NCBI RefSeq assembly: GCF_012849555.1
Contig: NZ_CP051685.1
Location: forward strand, 1,178,001 to 1,242,000
Origin: Massilia forsythiae
Lineage (GTDB): Bacteria; Pseudomonadota; Gammaproteobacteria; Burkholderiales; Burkholderiaceae_D
Direction of reading: 5' to 3'
Length of the DNA stretch: 64,000 nucleotides
The translations under genes and the position numbers were made by a program. The notes under the pieces were generated by a model. That model searched no databases. It was not told the origin of the DNA and saw only the letters and a program-made list of their open reading frames with translations. Positions 16,192-24,219 of the stretch are shown here, piece by piece; position 1 is the first letter of the stretch; every line of letters begins with the position of its first letter.

Positions 16192-16458
16192 TCAGAAGTA
16201 CGAAGGGATGTTGGCGATCATCTGGACGCTCAGGTTGACCAGCCGTCGCAGCATCCAGGGACCGCAGGCGAGCAGGATCGCGCCCGCCACGATCAATTTG
16301 GGGACGAAGGAGAGCGAGGCTTCCTGGATCTGCGTGACCACCTGCACCACGCTCACCAGCACGCCGACGACCAGCGTGGCCGCCATCAGCGGTGCGCCGA
16401 TGATCAGCGCGTTCCACATCAGGTCGGCCATCAGTTGCAATGCGAGATCGGAACCCAT
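16192..16458 (-). CDS. fliQ: Flagellar export protein FliQ
   Basis: 88 residues, the normal size, forming two membrane helices. LVSVVQVVTQIQEASLSFVPK is the family signature between the two helices. It is part of the FliPQR gate. Unusually it is separated from fliP by four non-gate genes (the sigma factor, two TPR proteins and an unknown protein), whereas fliP-fliQ-fliR are adjacent in most flagellar operons. Confidence 0.95.
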   Translation of the reverse strand: MGSDLALQLMADLMWNALIIGAPLMAATLVVGVLVSVVQVVTQIQEASLSFVPKLIVAGAILLACGPWMLRRLVNLSVQMIANIPSYF

Positions 16459-16473
16459 GACGTTGCCGTCCCG

Positions 16474-17616
16474 TCAGGCGTTGCCGTTGTCGTCGCCGCC
16501 CAGGCGCTGCGCCGCCGGGCTGCCGCTGCGCACCAGCAGGCGGCGCGCGGCGCGGCGCACGAACTCGGGGTCGCGCCCCTTCCCTGCCAGCAGCAGCCGC
16601 GCGTACTGCGCACCGGCGTTGCCGGCGTCCAGGCGCTCGGCGCGTTCGAGGGCGGCGTCGGCGGCGGCGGCATCGCCGCGCAGCGCCGCCATCACCGCGA
16701 GGGCGCCGTGGCTCTCGCCGAAATTGCGGTCGAGGCCGAGCGCGTGCTCGAACGCGGCCTGGGCGCCGTCGCCGTCGTTGTCGAACAATCTGGCCCAACC
16801 CAGTCCGTGCCAGCTGCCGATGTGCTCCGGCATCAGGCCGACCGCGCGCTCCAGCCGCTGGCGCGCCAGCGGAAAGTCCTGCGCCAGCAGGCTGGTCATG
16901 CCCAGTCCGAACCAGCTGCGGCCGTCGTCGGGATTGGCCAGGATGGCCCGGCTGAACATCGGATCGGCCTGCTCGGCGTCGCCGGCTTCCAGCGCCAGCG
17001 AACCGCCCAGCACCATCGCTTCCGGGCTGGCCGCGCCGGCCTGCATGGCGGCGGCGTTCAGCCGCTGCGCCAGCGCCGATTCTCCCTCGTCGTAGGCCAC
17101 CAGGCCGTAGGTCGCCAGGAAGGCGCCGGACTGCGCCAGGCGCGGCTCGCAGCGCGCCGCGATGGCCAGCGCCTCGGGATGGCGGCGGGCGTGATGCAGT
17201 GCGCTCAGCAGCAGCGTGACCAGTTCGGGCGAGGCATCCTCGGTGTCGGCCTCGGCATATGGCAGCAGGCGCTCGATCGCCGCGTCGTAGGCCCGGATGC
17301 GCAGCGCGGCGTAGGCATAGTTGTAGGCCAGCGCCGGATGGGGATGCTGTTCCAGCAGGGCCGCGAACAGGTCCATCGCCTCGCTCCAGGCGCCGCGCCG
17401 CAGGTAGATTTCTCCCTTCTTGGCGCGCAGTCCGGCGTGTGCCGGCTCTGCCGCCAGCCCGTCCTCGACCAGCGCCGCGGCGCGGTCGAGCATGCCGGCG
17501 GCGCAGGCGGCATCGACCGCGGCCAGCCGCAGCGCCGTATTGGCGGGATCGGCGGCCAGGTGCCGTTCCATGCGGGCGGCGGCATCGGCCGGGTTCAAGC
17601 TTGCTTCGGTTTGCAT
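16474..17616 (-). CDS. TPR-repeat protein inside the flagellar-type operon
   Basis: 380 residues, almost wholly made of tetratricopeptide-like helix pairs (for example LVEDGLAAEPAHAGLRAKKG, FEHALGLDRNFGESHGALAV). There is no signal peptide, so it is probably cytoplasmic. It begins 6 bases after the unknown 133-residue gene and ends 15 bases before fliQ. TPR proteins are not part of the standard flagellar core. In non-flagellar type III systems TPR proteins serve as chaperones for secreted components, which makes a chaperone or assembly role plausible here. That role is inference. Confidence 0.85.
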   Translation of the reverse strand: MQTEASLNPADAAARMERHLAADPANTALRLAAVDAACAAGMLDRAAALVEDGLAAEPAHAGLRAKKGEIYLRRGAWSEAMDLFAALLEQHPHPALAYNYAYAALRIRAYDAAIERLLPYAEADTEDASPELVTLLLSALHHARRHPEALAIAARCEPRLAQSGAFLATYGLVAYDEGESALAQRLNAAAMQAGAASPEAMVLGGSLALEAGDAEQADPMFSRAILANPDDGRSWFGLGMTSLLAQDFPLARQRLERAVGLMPEHIGSWHGLGWARLFDNDGDGAQAAFEHALGLDRNFGESHGALAVMAALRGDAAAADAALERAERLDAGNAGAQYARLLLAGKGRDPEFVRRAARRLLVRSGSPAAQRLGGDDNGNA

Positions 17617-17622
17617 CGAGAG

Positions 17623-18024
17623 TCAGTCCTTCTGGTTGGTGGCGGCCTTGGCGCCGGCCGGATTGAGTAGTTGGGCGATCGCCCGGTCGACCAGCGGCGC
17701 GCAGCCCGGTTCCGCTTCCATGGCGCGCTGGACGTCGTCCACCATCTGCTGGAAGCGGCCGTCGTTGATCAGCCGTTCGCCGAACTGGGACAGCAGCACC
17801 GCTTCCAGGAACACGCGGAATGCCTTGCGCCCACGCTGCGGTTCGTCGGGATCGATGGCGGCGACCCGCTTTTCGATGACCGCCTCGAGGCCGCGCCGGG
17901 CCGCAGCGGCGCCCGCTGCCTTGACGGCGGCGGGCTTGCCGCGGCGCAGCGTCTGCGTGCCTGCCGCGAAGCGGCCCTGGATCACCGCGACCAGGTCGCG
18001 CACCGGGTTGATCGACTGGGTCAC
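17623..18024 (-). CDS. Unknown 133-residue protein between two TPR genes
   Basis: I do not recognise this protein. It starts at GTG 18024. It is cytoplasmic-looking: a basic N-terminal half rich in Ala, Arg and Lys, then an amphipathic helical C-terminal half (FRVFLEAVLLSQFGERLIND). The ending is variable-looking and polar. It follows the 198-residue TPR gene by 13 bases and precedes the larger TPR gene by 6. The tight spacing suggests it works with them, perhaps as a bound partner. It is not a convincing FlgM, FliS or FliT. Confidence 0.75.
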   Translation of the reverse strand: MTQSINPVRDLVAVIQGRFAAGTQTLRRGKPAAVKAAGAAAARRGLEAVIEKRVAAIDPDEPQRGRKAFRVFLEAVLLSQFGERLINDGRFQQMVDDVQRAMEAEPGCAPLVDRAIAQLLNPAGAKAATNQKD

Positions 18025-18037
18025 CGCACGCCCCGGA

Positions 18038-18634
18038 TCAATGGCGCGTCAATTGCGAATAGGCCGACAGCAGCAGGTGCGAACCGGCCAGGTCCGGCTC
18101 GGGCTCGGGCTGCGCCGGCGCCGGCGCATCGTCCCGGGTCTTGCCCGCCGCTTCGGCGGCCGCCGCGGCCAGCTTGGCCAGGTCGCCGTCCAGCGGCGGG
18201 TTGCCGCTGCCGATGGCGATACCTTCGTTCAGTTCGCGCGCGGCGTCGGCCAGGCGGTCCTCGCACAGGGCCTGCAAGCCGGCGCCGAAGTGGCGGTAGG
18301 CCGTGTCGGGCAGCGCCGCCAGCGGCTGCACGGCCTCGGCCGCCTCCTGCGTGCGCGCCTGGCCGATCAGCAGCAGCGCCAGCTGGACCCGCGCCGGATG
18401 CAGCGCCGGATCGGCGTCCAGCGCGCGCTGGTAGGATTCGATCGCGCGCTCGTACAGGCGCAGCTGCGCCAGCATCGCGCCCATGCCGAAGTGCGCCTGC
18501 GCCGGCGCGCCGGTCCGGCCCGCCAGTTCCTTGTAGCAGGCCAGCGCGTCGGCGTGCTGGTCGCGCTGGCTGGCATCCAGCGCCAGCGCCAGCAGTTCGG
18601 CCTGGTCCAGGCCGCCAAGTAGGTCGTTGTTCAT
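18038..18634 (-). CDS. Small TPR-repeat protein, SycD-like in size
   Basis: 198 residues from ATG 18634, chosen for the AGAGGGGA ribosome site upstream; an upstream ATG at 18715 would overlap the sigma gene. Three or so TPR units run from about residue 12 to 135 (ALACYKELAGRTGAPAQAHF, AIESYQRALDADPALHPARV). A Pro/Glu-rich linker and a short C-terminal helix follow. Length and layout resemble class II type III chaperones (SycD/LcrH), but I cannot show homology beyond the TPR fold. It lies 40 bases after the sigma gene, the widest gap within this part of the operon. Confidence 0.82.
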   Translation of the reverse strand: MNNDLLGGLDQAELLALALDASQRDQHADALACYKELAGRTGAPAQAHFGMGAMLAQLRLYERAIESYQRALDADPALHPARVQLALLLIGQARTQEAAEAVQPLAALPDTAYRHFGAGLQALCEDRLADAARELNEGIAIGSGNPPLDGDLAKLAAAAAEAAGKTRDDAPAPAQPEPEPDLAGSHLLLSAYSQLTRH

Positions 18635-18674
18635 GTCGTTTCCCCTCTTCTCGTGCGCCGTCCGGCGGCGCTGT

Positions 18675-19415
18675 TCAAAACCGTGTATCGAGCGCCGTGC
18701 CGCGCAACCGCTCACGCATCGTGCCGAGCGCTTCGCGGTGCAGCTGCGCGATACGTCCCTTGCTGAGCCCGAGCATCGTGGCGATCTGCTCGAACGGAAT
18801 CTGCTGCAGATAATGGTAGCCGATCACCGTCGCGCGGTTGCCCTGCAACTCCTTGAGCGCGCTGCGCACCTGCTCCTGCAACTGGCGCATCTCCAGCCCG
18901 GCGTAGCAATCGTCCATGCCGGTGCGCTCGCCGTCGCGGTACATGCCCGTCTCTTCCAGCATGAAGCCGAGCGCCATGCCGACCGCGATGTCGGCCAGCT
19001 GCGCGAACACGTCCTCGTCCGGCCTGGCCTCCTCGTCGCGCAAGGAAGCCACGCGCTCGGACAGGATGCTGCGCCGCGTCGCCAGCTGGCGCTGCAGTTC
19101 GCTGCTCGACGCCAGGCCGTTCAGGATGGCGCCGCTGATGCGCACCGCGGCGAAGGTCTCGAACTTGATCCCGCGGCCGGCATCGAAGCGGTCGACCGAC
19201 TCGATCAGGCCGATGCGCGCGTACTGCAAATAGTCGTCGAACTCGCTCTCGTCGTTGACGCGCCTGGCGAACGACTTGGCCGCCATGATGCGCGCGAATC
19301 CCTGGTAGCGCTCGATCAATCGTTCGCGCGCGCCGGCATTGCCGCCGCGCGCCTCCAGCCACAGCGCCTGCAGCTGCGCATCGGCCGGCGACAACGACTG
19401 TTCGAGGCGGTCCAT
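18675..19415 (-). CDS. Sigma-28 (FliA-like) RNA polymerase sigma factor
   Basis: 246 residues, the size of FliA. Region 2 carries DYLQYARIGLIESVDRFD and GIKFETFAAVRISGAILNGL, matching the FliA signature. Region 4 is a helix-turn-helix (PFEQIATMLGLSKGRIAQLH). FliA directs transcription of late flagellar genes once the hook is complete. It starts one base after the fliP stop and is embedded mid-operon rather than in a separate regulatory unit. No FlgM anti-sigma gene is visible in the window. Its probable targets here are the two sigma-28-like promoters upstream of the unknown gene and the YD-repeat gene. Confidence 0.92.
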   Translation of the reverse strand: MDRLEQSLSPADAQLQALWLEARGGNAGARERLIERYQGFARIMAAKSFARRVNDESEFDDYLQYARIGLIESVDRFDAGRGIKFETFAAVRISGAILNGLASSSELQRQLATRRSILSERVASLRDEEARPDEDVFAQLADIAVGMALGFMLEETGMYRDGERTGMDDCYAGLEMRQLQEQVRSALKELQGNRATVIGYHYLQQIPFEQIATMLGLSKGRIAQLHREALGTMRERLRGTALDTRF

Positions 19416-19416
19416 G

Positions 19417-20187
19417 TCAAGCGAAGGTGCCCAGCAAGGCCCGCACCACCAGGTTCCAGCCGTCCATCAGCACGAACAGCAGGATCTTGATCGGCAGCGA
19501 AATCGATGCCGGCGGCACCATCATCATCCCCAGCGACATCAACGCGCTGGAGACGATCAGGTCGACCAGCAGGAACGGCAGGAAGATCACGAAGCCGATC
19601 TGGAAGCCCGAGCGCAGCTCGGACAGCATGAAGGCCGGGATCAACTGCAGCATGCCGATCTGGTCGATGGTTTCCGGACGCTCGGCCTTGGCCAGTTCCA
19701 CCATCAGCGCCAGGTCTTGCTCGCGCGTCTGGCGCACCATGAAGTCGCGCAGTGGCGCCGCCGCCCGGGTGAACGCCTCTGCCGACTGGATGCGGCCGGC
19801 CATGTACGGCTGCAGCGCCTGCGAATTGGCCTGCTGCAGCACCGGCGCCATCGTGAAGAAGGTCAGGAACAGCGACAGGCTGACGATGACGGTGTTCGGC
19901 GGCGTCTCCTGCATGCCCAGCGCGTGGCGCAGCATCGACAGCACGACCACGATCCGGATGAACGAGGTCATCGACATCAGGATCGCCGGCGCCAGGCTGA
20001 GCACCGTCAGCGCGAACAGGATGCGTAGCGGCGCCGCCAGTTCGCCCGCCGGGATGTTGCCGGCCAGGTCGACCTGCACGCCCGGCAGCAGCGTCGCCGG
20101 CGCCGCCGCGGCGCCGCCGGCGAACAGCAGGCCGGCGGCCAGCAGCGCCCAGCGGCCGCGGCGCGCCGGTGCGGAACGCGGCGCCAT
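19417..20187 (-). CDS. fliP: Flagellar export protein FliP
   Basis: 256 residues from ATG 20187, which overlaps the fliO stop as ATGA. A signal-peptide-like N-terminus (WALLAAGLLFAGGAAAAP) is followed by the FliP family helices (RILFALTVLSLAPAILMSMT, FQIGFVIFLPFLLVDLIVSS). FliP forms the export pore with FliQ and FliR. The next gene is the sigma factor, one base away, not fliQ. Confidence 0.96.
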   Translation of the reverse strand: MAPRSAPARRGRWALLAAGLLFAGGAAAAPATLLPGVQVDLAGNIPAGELAAPLRILFALTVLSLAPAILMSMTSFIRIVVVLSMLRHALGMQETPPNTVIVSLSLFLTFFTMAPVLQQANSQALQPYMAGRIQSAEAFTRAAAPLRDFMVRQTREQDLALMVELAKAERPETIDQIGMLQLIPAFMLSELRSGFQIGFVIFLPFLLVDLIVSSALMSLGMMMVPPASISLPIKILLFVLMDGWNLVVRALLGTFA

Positions 20188-20594
20188 CACGCGTCCTCCT
20201 GCGCCTGGGGTGCCGCCACGCTGGCCACGCACTGCACGCCGGCATCGGATTGCGACAGCAGGTAGCGCTGTCCGCCGAACTCGACCACCGACAGCAAGGC
20301 CTTCGGTCCGAGCCGGCGCGATTCGAGCACCGTGACCAGTCCCGGACGGCCGGCGCGTCCGCCGATCTTCAGCTGCTTGCGCAGCCAGGCGACGCCGGCG
20401 CCGCCGGCGACCAGCAGCGCCAGCAGAGCGCCCACCGCACCGGCGGAGGGCGCCGCGCCCATGCCGGCGTTGTCGCGCTTGAACGGAATGGCGGACGGCG
20501 CGCCCGGCCGCGCCGCGGGGGCCGGCTGGGTTTGCGCCATCGCCGGCAACAGGTGCAGCGAGGCCGCCACGGCCATGACCTTGCACCACTTCAC
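20187..20594 (-). CDS. fliO: Flagellar biosynthesis protein FliO
   Basis: 135 residues. GTG 20594 overlaps the fliN stop (GTGA); an in-frame ATG at 20576 gives a neater signal-like start and is possible. One clear membrane helix (VGALLALLVAGGAGVAWL) is followed by a small cytoplasmic domain (VTVLESRRLGPKALLSVVEF), as in FliO, which helps assemble the FliP ring. Called from this layout and its place between fliN and fliP. Confidence 0.88.
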   Translation of the reverse strand: MKWCKVMAVAASLHLLPAMAQTQPAPAARPGAPSAIPFKRDNAGMGAAPSAGAVGALLALLVAGGAGVAWLRKQLKIGGRAGRPGLVTVLESRRLGPKALLSVVEFGGQRYLLSQSDAGVQCVASVAAPQAQEDA

Positions 20595-20941
20595 AGGCTG
20601 GCGCCCAGGCTGGCGACTTCAGTGATGCGCACGCCGAAATTGTCGTCGACGGCGAGCAGCTCGCCGCGCGCGATGACCTTGCCGTTCAACACGACGTCGA
20701 CCGGCAGGTCGACCTGGCGGTCGAGCTTGAGCACCGCATGCTCGCGCAGCGCCATCACCTCGCCGATGGTGCTGCGCGCCGTGCCGACCACCACGTTGAC
20801 CGATACCGGCACGCCTTCGAACACGCCCATGGCGCCCGCGGCCACCGCCTGCCCGGTCTGCCGCTGCGGCAGTTCCCCGAGACTGAGCACTTGCGCCGTG
20901 GCGCCCTGGTGTTCGATGTTCTTGCTGTTTGAACTGCTCAC
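20591..20941 (-). CDS. fliN: C-ring protein FliN
   Basis: 116 residues from GTG 20941, which overlaps the fliM-like stop (GTGA) and has AGGAG ten bases upstream. The C-terminal two thirds are a standard SPOA/FliN domain (VPVSVNVVVGTARSTIGEVM, LPVDVVLNGKVIARGELLAV). FliN forms the base of the C-ring and docks FliH-FliI export complexes, a role kept in non-flagellar type III systems. The N-terminal 40 residues are a low-complexity linker. Confidence 0.94.
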   Translation of the reverse strand: MSSSNSKNIEHQGATAQVLSLGELPQRQTGQAVAAGAMGVFEGVPVSVNVVVGTARSTIGEVMALREHAVLKLDRQVDLPVDVVLNGKVIARGELLAVDDNFGVRITEVASLGASL

Positions 20942-21654
20942 GATGTTGCCGCTCCTGTTGATGATTTCACGATTTCCACCGCGGCGTAATCGCCGCTGCG
21001 TCCCAGATAGCCCAGCGCGATCGCCGCGCCGCCGCGTACGCGCACGGTCAAGGCCTGGTCCAGGCGGCTGTCGAGCCGCAGCACGTCGCCGGGGCGCAGC
21101 GCTGCCAGCGCCCCCAGCGGCACCTCGGTCGCGCCGGCGTCGACTTCCAGGATCACTTCCGCCGCCGCCGTCACGCCGCCCAGGTCCACCGCTTCCAGTG
21201 CCGTCCCCTGCGCGGCCGGCTTCGGCGCCAGCGCATCGACCGCCGTGCGCGGCAGGGCGAAGCGGCGGGCGCCGGCGCCGATGCCCAGGTCGATCTCGAC
21301 CGCGGCCGGCGCCGCCGCGTTCCCGGCCGCTTGTGCCAGTTGCGCCATCAATGCGCCCAGCGCTTCGTCCGCCTGCCCGGCCAGGCGCGGCGCCAGCAGC
21401 GGCGGGGACGCGTACAGTCCCGCGCCGCCGTCCGGAAACAGGCAGTCGCGCAGCGCGCCGCGCCATGCCGCCGCCGCGGCCGCCCGTTGCGCCGCCGCCG
21501 CAGCCGGCTCCACCTGGCCGGCGCGCCGCACGGCGACGCCGACCGCATCCACGGGAATGCCCCAGGCGTCGCGCCAGGGCTGCAGCGCCGCCGCGACGGC
21601 GCGCTCCAAGAGCGCCAGGCGGCCGCTGCCGATCAAGCTCAGTACGTGCGTCAC
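20938..21654 (-). CDS. Short FliM-like / SctQ-like SPOA protein
   Basis: 238 residues from GTG 21654, two bases after the flgE stop. Flagellar FliM is usually about 330 residues. A SPOA domain occupies roughly 150-230 (TAAAEVILEVDAGATEVPLG, LRLDSRLDQALTVRVRGG). The usual N-terminal CheY-binding peptide (LSQEEIDALL type) is absent, and the middle region is Ala-rich and poorly matches the FliM middle domain. In layout it resembles SctQ of injectisomes. Position just before fliN supports a C-ring role. Without the CheY-binding peptide it should not respond to chemotaxis signals. Confidence 0.75.
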   Translation of the reverse strand: MTHVLSLIGSGRLALLERAVAAALQPWRDAWGIPVDAVGVAVRRAGQVEPAAAAAQRAAAAAAWRGALRDCLFPDGGAGLYASPPLLAPRLAGQADEALGALMAQLAQAAGNAAAPAAVEIDLGIGAGARRFALPRTAVDALAPKPAAQGTALEAVDLGGVTAAAEVILEVDAGATEVPLGALAALRPGDVLRLDSRLDQALTVRVRGGAAIALGYLGRSGDYAAVEIVKSSTGAATS

Positions 21655-21656
21655 GA

Positions 21657-22838
21657 TCAGCGGTTGCCTTTCATGTCGAACAACTGCTGGATCATGTCGT
21701 TGGCGGTGCTGATCACGTGGGACGACGCCTGGTAGCCGCGCTGCATGAGGATCAGGTTGCTGAATTCGGACGCCAGGTCGACGTTCGACCCCTCGCGGTG
21801 GCCTGCCAGCAGCGAGCCGAACGAGCCGTCGCCGGCATAGCCGTAGAACACGCCGTCCTCCCCGCGCAGGCGGAAGGCGCTGCCGCCGACCTGCTCCAGG
21901 TCGTCTTCCGATCCGAAGTTGGCCAGCACCAGGCGCTGGCCCTTGGCATCCTTGCCGTTCGAATAAAAGATCTTGACCGTGCCGTCGGCCTCGATCGACT
22001 GGTCCTTGCGCGTGCCGGGGACGTACCCGTCCTGCGCAGCAGTCAGCAGCGTACTGCTGGCCAGCGACGTGACGTTGCCGGAAAAGTCCAGCTTGACGTC
22101 GAACGGCGTGGTATCGGCCGGCGCATAGTTGACGGTGATCGAATCCGATCCGGCCACCGGCGCGCCGGCGGCGAACTTGATGGTGCCGCTGCCGACCGCC
22201 GTGGTGCCGTCGGTCACGGTGACGGTATAGCTGCCCGTGGCGCTGCTCTTGAAGGCGAGGTTGAGCGTATGCGAAGCGCCGCCCGCGTCGATGACCGTGG
22301 CGGTCGCGGTGCCGGCATCCGTCGTGGTGGCGGTGGCGGTGGGCGCGGTCAGGTTGCCGCTGAACTTGACGGTGGTGGTCGCGACCGGCGCGCTGCGCTC
22401 GTAGCCGGCCAGCGAGATGTCGGCCAGCTTGCCGGAGGCGTCCATGCCGAGCACGTGGTCGCCCGCCGAGTTGACCAGGATGCCGTCGGCGTCGAAGCGG
22501 AAATCGCCCGAACGGGTGTACAGCAACGCGTCGCCGCGCTTGATCACGTAGAAGCCGTTGCCCTGGATGCTCAGGTCGAGCGCGTTGCCGGTGGTCTGGT
22601 CGAGGCCGGCGCTGAAATTGATGCGGCTGCCGAGCGAGGTCACGCCGGTGCCGGTGGCGCCGTGGTTTTCCTGCTTTTGCGAGTACAGCCCGGAGCCCTG
22701 CTCGAACAGGTCCGAGAACTGCAGCTGGGCGCTCTTGAAACCGGGCGTGTTGACGTTGGCCAGGTTGTCGCCGACCACGCGCAGTCCCTTGGCATGGGTC
22801 AGCAGGCCCGAAGTGCCGACATAGATGGTATCGAACAT
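21657..22838 (-). CDS. flgE: Flagellar hook protein FlgE
   Basis: 393 residues. The N-terminus (YVGTSGLLTHAKGLRVVGDN then LANVNTPGFK) and the C-terminus (VDLASEFSNLILMQRGYQAS) are the conserved rod/hook helices. The middle (about 150-250) is a Thr/Ala-rich hook domain (TAPTATATTTDAGTATATVI). AGGAA precedes ATG 22838. FlgE polymerises into the extracellular hook. Its presence means the structure is expected to project beyond the outer membrane. Confidence 0.95.
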   Translation of the reverse strand: MFDTIYVGTSGLLTHAKGLRVVGDNLANVNTPGFKSAQLQFSDLFEQGSGLYSQKQENHGATGTGVTSLGSRINFSAGLDQTTGNALDLSIQGNGFYVIKRGDALLYTRSGDFRFDADGILVNSAGDHVLGMDASGKLADISLAGYERSAPVATTTVKFSGNLTAPTATATTTDAGTATATVIDAGGASHTLNLAFKSSATGSYTVTVTDGTTAVGSGTIKFAAGAPVAGSDSITVNYAPADTTPFDVKLDFSGNVTSLASSTLLTAAQDGYVPGTRKDQSIEADGTVKIFYSNGKDAKGQRLVLANFGSEDDLEQVGGSAFRLRGEDGVFYGYAGDGSFGSLLAGHREGSNVDLASEFSNLILMQRGYQASSHVISTANDMIQQLFDMKGNR

Positions 22839-22846
22839 GACGCTTC

Positions 22847-23251
22847 CTATCGGATGGTGATGACTTGCGCAAGCGAGATGCCGCTCTCGAACTGGCCGCT
22901 CGAGGTGGTGATCGTCAGCAGGGGCTGGCCGGACGACAGGTCCAGCGCACTGACCTTGCCGGTGAGCGTGTTGCCGTTCTTGTCGATGTCGATGGTCTTG
23001 CCCAGCAGGCCGATCGACTGCATCGACGATTGCGCCGTCAGCAGGGAATCGAGCTTCTCGTTGAGTTGCCGGCTCTGTTCGAGCGAGGCGAACTGGGCGA
23101 TCTGGGCGACGAAGTCCTGGTTGTCGATCGGCTTGAGCGGATCCTGGTTGTTCAGTTGCGAGGTCAGGATCTTGAGAAAATCCTGGATGCCGATGTTGCC
23201 GGCCTGGGCCGCGGCGCCGCCGCCCACCGGCGCGGTACTGGTGATGGTCAT
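22847..23251 (-). CDS. flgD: Hook-cap scaffold FlgD (short form)
   Basis: 134 residues from ATG 23251, which overlaps the fliK-like stop (ATGA). The conserved N-terminal signature is clear (DFLKILTSQLNNQDPLKPID, FVAQIAQFASLEQ). Enterobacterial FlgD has about 230 residues with Tudor and FnIII-like domains; this version retains only the assembly signature and a reduced beta region, as in other short FlgD proteins. It caps the growing hook. Confidence 0.93.
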   Translation of the reverse strand: MTITSTAPVGGGAAAQAGNIGIQDFLKILTSQLNNQDPLKPIDNQDFVAQIAQFASLEQSRQLNEKLDSLLTAQSSMQSIGLLGKTIDIDKNGNTLTGKVSALDLSSGQPLLTITTSSGQFESGISLAQVITIR

Positions 23252-24219
23252 GCTTTTCTCCCTGGTTGTCTGCCTTGACGGGCGCCGCCGGCCCCCTGTT
23301 CCGTACGCGCGGGCGCCGCCGGCGCCGCATCGGCTCGTACCGCGCCGTACGGAGCGGCGATACGCTGGCCGTTGACGCTGAACGACACCAGCGCCTGGCC
23401 GGCCTGGGCCAGTTCGGTCGAGAGTGCGGCGCGCACCGAACGCGCTTGTCCCGCGTCCAGGCGCGCGTCGCGGATCCAGGCCTGCACCCGGTCGCCGTCG
23501 CGATACAGGTGCAGGCGCTGTTCCGTCCATTCCTCGCCAGCCGCCTGCGCCGGCGCCGCGGGCGGTGCTTCCTCGGCCGGCTCGCCGGCCTCGGCCTGCG
23601 CCTCGGGGAGCGCCGCCGCCGTCTGCCATGGCGCCGCCGCGAAGCGGGGCGATGCGCTCGCGACCGCGATCGTGGAGGCGTTGTCCGGCGCTACCGGCAC
23701 AGCGGACGCGGAGGCGGCGTGGAATGCGCCGCGCGCGGCCGGCAGCGCGGCCATCGCTGCAGCGGACAGGCCGGCCGCTTGTTGCGCGGGCACGGCGGCA
23801 TCCGCGGCGGCCGCGACCGCGCTTCGCGGCGCCGCGAACGCGGCTTCGGCAGCCGCCGGCGCGGCGTCGTGCATGCCGCCATCCTGCGCCGCGCGCGCCT
23901 GCATCTCCTGCGCCGGCGCCGGCGCCGCGGCGGCATGCGCCGCGCCGGGCTGCATGCGCACGCCCGCCCGCGGCGCCGCACTTGCCGCCGCTGCACCCGC
24001 GGCCGCTGCACCCGCGGCCGCCGCGGCCGGCTGCGCGGCCTCCGGCGCCGGCGCGCCATTCACGGCCGCGACGGGCTGCGGCCGCTGGCGGCCGCTTTCC
24101 AGCAGCTCGCGCTCGAGCTCCTGCAGCCATTTCGATTGCCGCGCTTCCGGCGCCTGCCGGCTGGCGCGCGCGGAAAACGGGTCCGCGCGTTCCGGCGTCA
24201 TGCCTGGCTTAATTTCCAT
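23248..24219 (-). CDS. fliK: FliK-like hook-length control protein
   Basis: 323 residues, strongly Ala-rich between residues 45 and 225. The start (MEIKPGMTPERADPFS) overlaps the end of fliJ by 11 bases. The C-terminal part has the FliK-like pattern of a compact beta domain (EQRLHLYRDGDRVQAWIRDA to QALVSFSVNGQRI). FliK measures hook length and triggers the FlhB switch. Identification rests on position between fliJ and flgD plus this layout, since the family is poorly conserved. Confidence 0.72.
   Translation of the reverse strand: MEIKPGMTPERADPFSARASRQAPEARQSKWLQELERELLESGRQRPQPVAAVNGAPAPEAAQPAAAAAGAAAAGAAAASAAPRAGVRMQPGAAHAAAAPAPAQEMQARAAQDGGMHDAAPAAAEAAFAAPRSAVAAAADAAVPAQQAAGLSAAAMAALPAARGAFHAASASAVPVAPDNASTIAVASASPRFAAAPWQTAAALPEAQAEAGEPAEEAPPAAPAQAAGEEWTEQRLHLYRDGDRVQAWIRDARLDAGQARSVRAALSTELAQAGQALVSFSVNGQRIAAPYGAVRADAAPAAPARTEQGAGGARQGRQPGRKA

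Noticed and set aside
17623..18024. The 133-residue unknown as FlgM
   Set aside because: It is longer than FlgM and lacks the C-terminal sigma-binding helical pattern that I can recognise.
20169..23375. A 1068-codon plus-strand ORF opposite fliO to flgD
   Set aside because: It is antisense to well-defined flagellar genes, with low-complexity Arg/Pro/Ala content typical of shadow frames.
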